Positions 7,348 through 9,446 of a stretch of 9,446 bases of DNA are shown in pieces. The DNA is from Gemmatimonadaceae bacterium (GTDB taxonomy: Bacteria > Gemmatimonadota > Gemmatimonadetes > Gemmatimonadales > Gemmatimonadaceae). The notes under the pieces are model-generated. The model worked only from the letters and a program-made list of their open reading frames with translations. It had not been told where the DNA came from and did not search any database. The stretch covers positions 1 to 9,446 of the forward strand of contig JACMOE010000019.1 in NCBI GenBank assembly GCA_014378185.1. Direction: 5' to 3'. Positions within the stretch are counted from its first letter, which is position 1, and each line of letters starts with the position of its first letter. The position numbers and the translations under genes were made by a program.

Positions 7348-7436
7348 GAGCAGGTCCTTCGACTTCGCTCGGGAGCACAGCAGCCCGGTTAGACTTCATG
7401 TTTCCTGTCGTCCTGAGCGAAGCGAAGGACCTGCTC
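7348..7436. repeat. Long imperfect inverted repeat with GAGCGAAGCGAAGGAC core
   Basis: The left arm (7348-7374) and right arm (7411-7436) are reverse complements except for one inserted A and one G/A mismatch. They share GAGCAGGTCCTTCG and CTTCGCTC blocks and are separated by 36 bases. The right arm has the form commonly seen interspersed in bacterial genomes (from recall), with a diverged single copy at 1353-1376. Two head-to-head copies resemble a BIME or a MITE-like unit. No target-site duplication is evident. The element sits between divergent genes and could fold into a long hairpin in RNA from either strand. Confidence 0.7.
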
Positions 7437-7488
7437 CCGTCATGCGAGGCCGTGCCCTGCGGCATGCCCCTCACCCTCAGCGCGCCCC

Positions 7489-7959
7489 ATGTCCCAGCTC
7501 GAGATCACTGAAATAGTCCCAGGCCTCGTTGTTCGGCTCGACACCGCGCAGCTTCGCACCCTGGGTGGCAGCCAGACCAACGCGCAACGCAGCGAGACGG
7601 AAGATCGCGCGGTGAGCGCCGTTCACGATTTCTGTGTCGTGTCCGTCGATGCCACGAAGGAGCACTGCGTCGCGATTCCGCTGTTCGCGCGGTCGTCTCC
7701 CGGGAGTGCGCCGCTGGAGGCGAAGAAGCAGTGGGGGAACATCGAGGGCTGGCTCACCGAGACGGTGCACTACTCGCGCTGGCAGCACTGGCGCATGCCA
7801 TTGGCCTCCGTCGTGGCGACGTCGGGCGACGACCCGGGGGCCGTGGGGGCGCGGCGCAGTTATGCCGCAGGGGATGCTGATACACTCCAGGACCTGCTCA
7901 ACTGGGCGTCGCGGAACCGGTGTGAGTTTCGGGACGTGACTGCGCAGGGAACTGCGTAA
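7489..7959 (+). CDS. Unrecognised 156-residue protein
   Basis: I do not recognise this product. Third codon positions are strongly G/C, as in the neighbours, which supports real coding. It has no signal peptide or membrane segment and looks cytosolic. Residues about 47-66 (H-D-F-C-V-V-S-V-D then C-V-A-I-P-L-F) look like two adjacent beta strands. A Trp-rich patch follows (W82, W88, W98, W101; Y-S-R-W-Q-H-W-R-M-P-L at 95-105), and the C-terminal third ends in a helix (D-T-L-Q-D-L-L-N-W, 131-139). The strand pair ending in I-P-L is loosely like the SH3-type barrel of MazF/PemK toxins, but no partner antitoxin gene lies beside it and the resemblance is weak. There is no Shine-Dalgarno before ATG 7489. 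The gene begins about 50 bases after a long inverted repeat, and its last codons run into a 12-bp tandem repeat. Confidence 0.65.
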   Translation: MSQLEITEIVPGLVVRLDTAQLRTLGGSQTNAQRSETEDRAVSAVHDFCVVSVDATKEHCVAIPLFARSSPGSAPLEAKKQWGNIEGWLTETVHYSRWQHWRMPLASVVATSGDDPGAVGARRSYAAGDADTLQDLLNWASRNRCEFRDVTAQGTA

Positions 7960-7971
7960 GGAACTGCGTTG
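7936..7971. repeat. Three 12-bp tandem units spanning a stop codon
   Basis: The units are GTGACTGCGCAG (7936-7947), GGAACTGCGTAA (7948-7959) and GGAACTGCGTTG (7960-7971). The middle unit carries the TAA stop of the preceding gene. The second and third units share an exact 10-base block GGAACTGCGT. The tandem array extends the end of the reading frame with repeat-derived residues. Confidence 0.75.
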
Positions 7972-7983
7972 AGCGTGGGGAAC

Positions 7984-8038
7984 GCGGATCCACGCGAATC
8001 TTGCGAATCCACGCGAATCGAATCGCGACCATTCGTGG
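7984..8038. repeat. Direct repeats of a GCGAATCCACGCGAATC unit
   Basis: GCGGATCCACGCGAATC (7984-8000) and GCGAATCCACGCGAATC (8003-8019) differ at one base and are spaced 19 bases apart. The following CGAATCGCG and ATTCGTGG (8031-8038) are further fragments, the latter in inverted orientation relative to CCACG-C-GAAT. With the 12-bp array just upstream this makes a compact repeat cluster in the gap between two convergent genes. Confidence 0.7.
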
Positions 8039-8051
8039 CAAGTTTCGCCGT

Positions 8052-9185
8052 TCAACCTGCGGTCTCGTCTTCCCGTTTTTCCTCGCGGATGGCAGGCAGC
8101 GCATTGTCCCTTATTAAGCCCTGCTCCACAGCGTGCATCGCCGCGCCAACCGTGTCCTCGGCGAGCACCAGCGATGCGTGCGACGCTCGCAGTTCCTCGG
8201 CAAGCCGCTGTACAGCGGCTGACCGATCCGCATTCCGCGTCACGTCGCGGATGTAGATCGCCCGCACGCGACCCGGAAATTCGTGCACGATCTGCCGGTA
8301 GATTTCCGGGTCGTGCTGACTGGTGTCGCCCAGCAGGATGAAGGGCAGGTCCGGATACAGCTGCAAGATGGTGCGGATGGATGCGCCCTTGTGGTCGAAG
8401 TGACGAGTGGACGACAGCGCACCAAAGCCGATGTCCCAGTCGCGCAGCAGCACCGGCCCACGCGGCACCTTGCGCAGGTCCATGAACTCCGTGATCACGT
8501 CGTAGATATTCCATGGGCTGCTGGAGACGTAGAAGACGGGATTCCTCTCGTCGCCCGACACGCCGTTGCGCAGCGCCTGGTAGAATGCCGCCACGCCGGG
8601 AAATGGCAGGCGCGTGTGGGCATTGCCCAGCATCACCGTGCGCGCCGCCTCCAGGAAATTCGACACGCGCGACTGGATCACCGTGTCGTCGATGTCGCTG
8701 ATGACGCCGAACCGTGCGCTCGATGCCGGAATGAGGATTTCGCCTGTCTGCCGGGCGCGATCAAGTCCCGGACGGGACGGAGCGAGGAGGTCCACGTGAT
8801 ACGCGTTCCACTCGCTGCTCGTGCTCAGTGGCGCGGCGAGGTCGAGGCGTGCGGTGAAGAACCCTTCGTCGTCGGCCTTCAGCTTTACAGACAATGACCC
8901 GAAGGTCACCGCGAGATCCGCGAAGGCGAGGGGATGACTCTGCGCGCGCCGATAGGTGTTCATCAGGTTGTCGAGTGCCGAGTGCGACGGATTACTCGGC
9001 CCCACGCCACGGTTTTCCTGCGCGCGTCCATAAACGTAGGCACTCGTCGTATTGCCGAAGCCGCGGTACGCGAGCACTTCGAACGGACCCTCGTCGAAGG
9101 CCGAGCGCACCGTGCGGGCTGCGCCTCGGACGGTGCGGTCGATTTCGCCGAGCAGGGAATCGATTTCTCCCAGCCAGTTTCTCAC
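8052..9185 (-). CDS. App1-family (DUF2183) phosphatase domain protein
   Basis: The product has 377 residues and no signal peptide or membrane segment. Residues about 34-135 are the beta-rich N-terminal part typical of these proteins (F-E-V-L-A-Y-R-G-F-G at 35-44, then N-T-Y-R-R). The catalytic domain (about 158-345) has the HAD-type motifs in order: S-D-I-D-D-T (163-168, Asp164 and Asp166), Y-V-S-S-S-P-W-N (219-226), D-H-K (264-266) and L-L-G-D-T-S-Q-H-D (284-292). Yeast App1 of this family is a phosphatidate phosphatase; the bacterial substrate is unknown, with phospholipid or another phosphate ester likely. The start is GTG 9185, since no ATG is available before residue 75 and the family match begins near residue 34. 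Only a weak GGA lies upstream. The last 20 residues are charged and probably disordered. The gene is divergent from the membrane-protein gene at 9332. Confidence 0.9.
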   Translation of the reverse strand: MRNWLGEIDSLLGEIDRTVRGAARTVRSAFDEGPFEVLAYRGFGNTTSAYVYGRAQENRGVGPSNPSHSALDNLMNTYRRAQSHPLAFADLAVTFGSLSVKLKADDEGFFTARLDLAAPLSTSSEWNAYHVDLLAPSRPGLDRARQTGEILIPASSARFGVISDIDDTVIQSRVSNFLEAARTVMLGNAHTRLPFPGVAAFYQALRNGVSGDERNPVFYVSSSPWNIYDVITEFMDLRKVPRGPVLLRDWDIGFGALSSTRHFDHKGASIRTILQLYPDLPFILLGDTSQHDPEIYRQIVHEFPGRVRAIYIRDVTRNADRSAAVQRLAEELRASHASLVLAEDTVGAAMHAVEQGLIRDNALPAIREEKREDETAG

Positions 9186-9331
9186 GCGATCCGTCGGTAA
9201 AAGGTTTCGGGCGTGTTGTCGGCAAGCGGTGCGCCATGGCGCACGCGAGCGTCGTGCGGCATTTTCGGCCCGCGCGCATGCTGGCGCAACAGCGGGTTTC
9301 CCGCGGCTCTCATCCTACGGAGTTTCGACGC
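9186..9331. promoter_or_regulatory. Divergent intergenic region with perfect 16-bp palindrome
   Basis: GTGCGCCATGGCGCAC (9229-9244) is perfectly palindromic and lies midway between the two divergent genes, 44 bases from the GTG of the App1-like gene and 87 from the ATG of the membrane-protein gene. It is a good candidate for a shared dimeric regulator site. A second hairpin, GCGGG-TTT-CCCGC, lies at 9292-9304. On the minus strand TTGCCG followed 17 bases later by TTTTAC (around 9196-9224) is a weak promoter candidate. GGAG at 9319-9322 is the likely Shine-Dalgarno for the gene at 9332. Confidence 0.45.
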
Positions 9332-9446
9332 ATGATCTCATACCCCACCCTTCTCGTCCTGAGGGTGATTCACGTGGTGATTGGCGTGTGCTGGGCCGGG
9401 TCAATCGTCTTCATCGCGGCGTTCCTGCTGCCGGCGCTGAGGGCCG
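9332..9446 (+). CDS. Membrane protein, N-terminal fragment
   Basis: An ATG at 9332, nine bases after GGAG, opens a frame that runs to the window end (38 residues). It starts M-I-S-Y-P-T-L-L-V-L-R-V-I-H-V-V and continues through a hydrophobic segment with C-W-A-G and F-L-L-P-A-L. An L-R-x-x-H-V-x-x-G-V-x-W-x-G pattern at the first transmembrane helix is common in small multi-helix integral membrane proteins, including CopD-like and related uncharacterised families. Too little is visible for a family call. The product would be in the inner membrane. Confidence 0.65.
   Translation, partial: MISYPTLLVLRVIHVVIGVCWAGSIVFIAAFLLPALRA

Noticed and set aside
7489..7959. Firm call as a MazF/PemK toxin
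   Set aside because: Only a short strand pattern is similar, no adjacent antitoxin gene is visible, and the protein is longer than usual for that family.
7936..8040. Possible CRISPR array
   Set aside because: The units are 12 and 19 bases apart with no unique spacers of suitable length, and no cas gene is present.
7477..8514. Minus-strand frame of 345 codons across the orphan gene and the phosphatase
   Set aside because: It runs through the repeat cluster and the App1-like coding region in the wrong frame and shows no domain.
9292..9304. GCGGG-TTT-CCCGC hairpin as a terminator
   Set aside because: It lies in a divergent intergenic region upstream of both genes, has only five base pairs and no U-tract.

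Overview
This is a GC-rich bacterial chromosomal segment. It carries a partial type IV pilin gene, six complete genes and one partial membrane-protein gene. Several traits fit Gemmatimonadota or a similar environmental phylum: the pilin tail, a very long secreted BNR-repeat protein of the kind common there, a lipoprotein of the cyanophycinase family, and interspersed repeats with the core GAGCGAAGCGAAGGAC. This assignment is an inference from recall, not from a search.

Layout, left to right. (1) 1-266: 3' end of a type IV pilin gene, followed by a bulged terminator-like hairpin (286-317). (2) 410-1351, plus: exported metallo-beta-lactamase-fold hydrolase of the RNase Z/arylsulfatase-like group. 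(3) 1387-4671, minus, convergent with (2) across a 35-bp gap that holds a degenerate repeat copy: exported protein of 1094 residues with eleven Asp-box (BNR) motifs. (4) A 210-bp divergent intergenic region, then 4882-5724, plus: classical short-chain dehydrogenase with a strong Shine-Dalgarno. (5) 5725-7263, minus, stop codon directly abutting that of (4): lipoprotein joining a peptidase S51/cyanophycinase-like domain to a beta-lactamase-like domain that has lost its catalytic motifs. (6) 7264-7488: non-coding, with a large imperfect inverted repeat. (7) 7489-7959, plus: unrecognised 156-residue protein, followed by a cluster of short tandem repeats (7936-8040). (8) 8052-9185, minus: App1-type (DUF2183) phosphatase. 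(9) 9186-9331: divergent region with a perfect 16-bp palindrome. (10) 9332 to the window end, plus: start of a membrane protein.

The genes do not form an operon. Most alternate in strand and meet tail to tail or head to head, so each was probably added and is expressed on its own. A loose theme is export: three of the complete products carry export or lipoprotein signals, and two of these resemble hydrolases. I see no CRISPR array, phage, transposase, rRNA or tRNA, and no clear multi-gene novel system. The most original items are the S51/pseudo-beta-lactamase fusion, the orphan 156-residue protein between two repeat clusters, and the interspersed repeat family.
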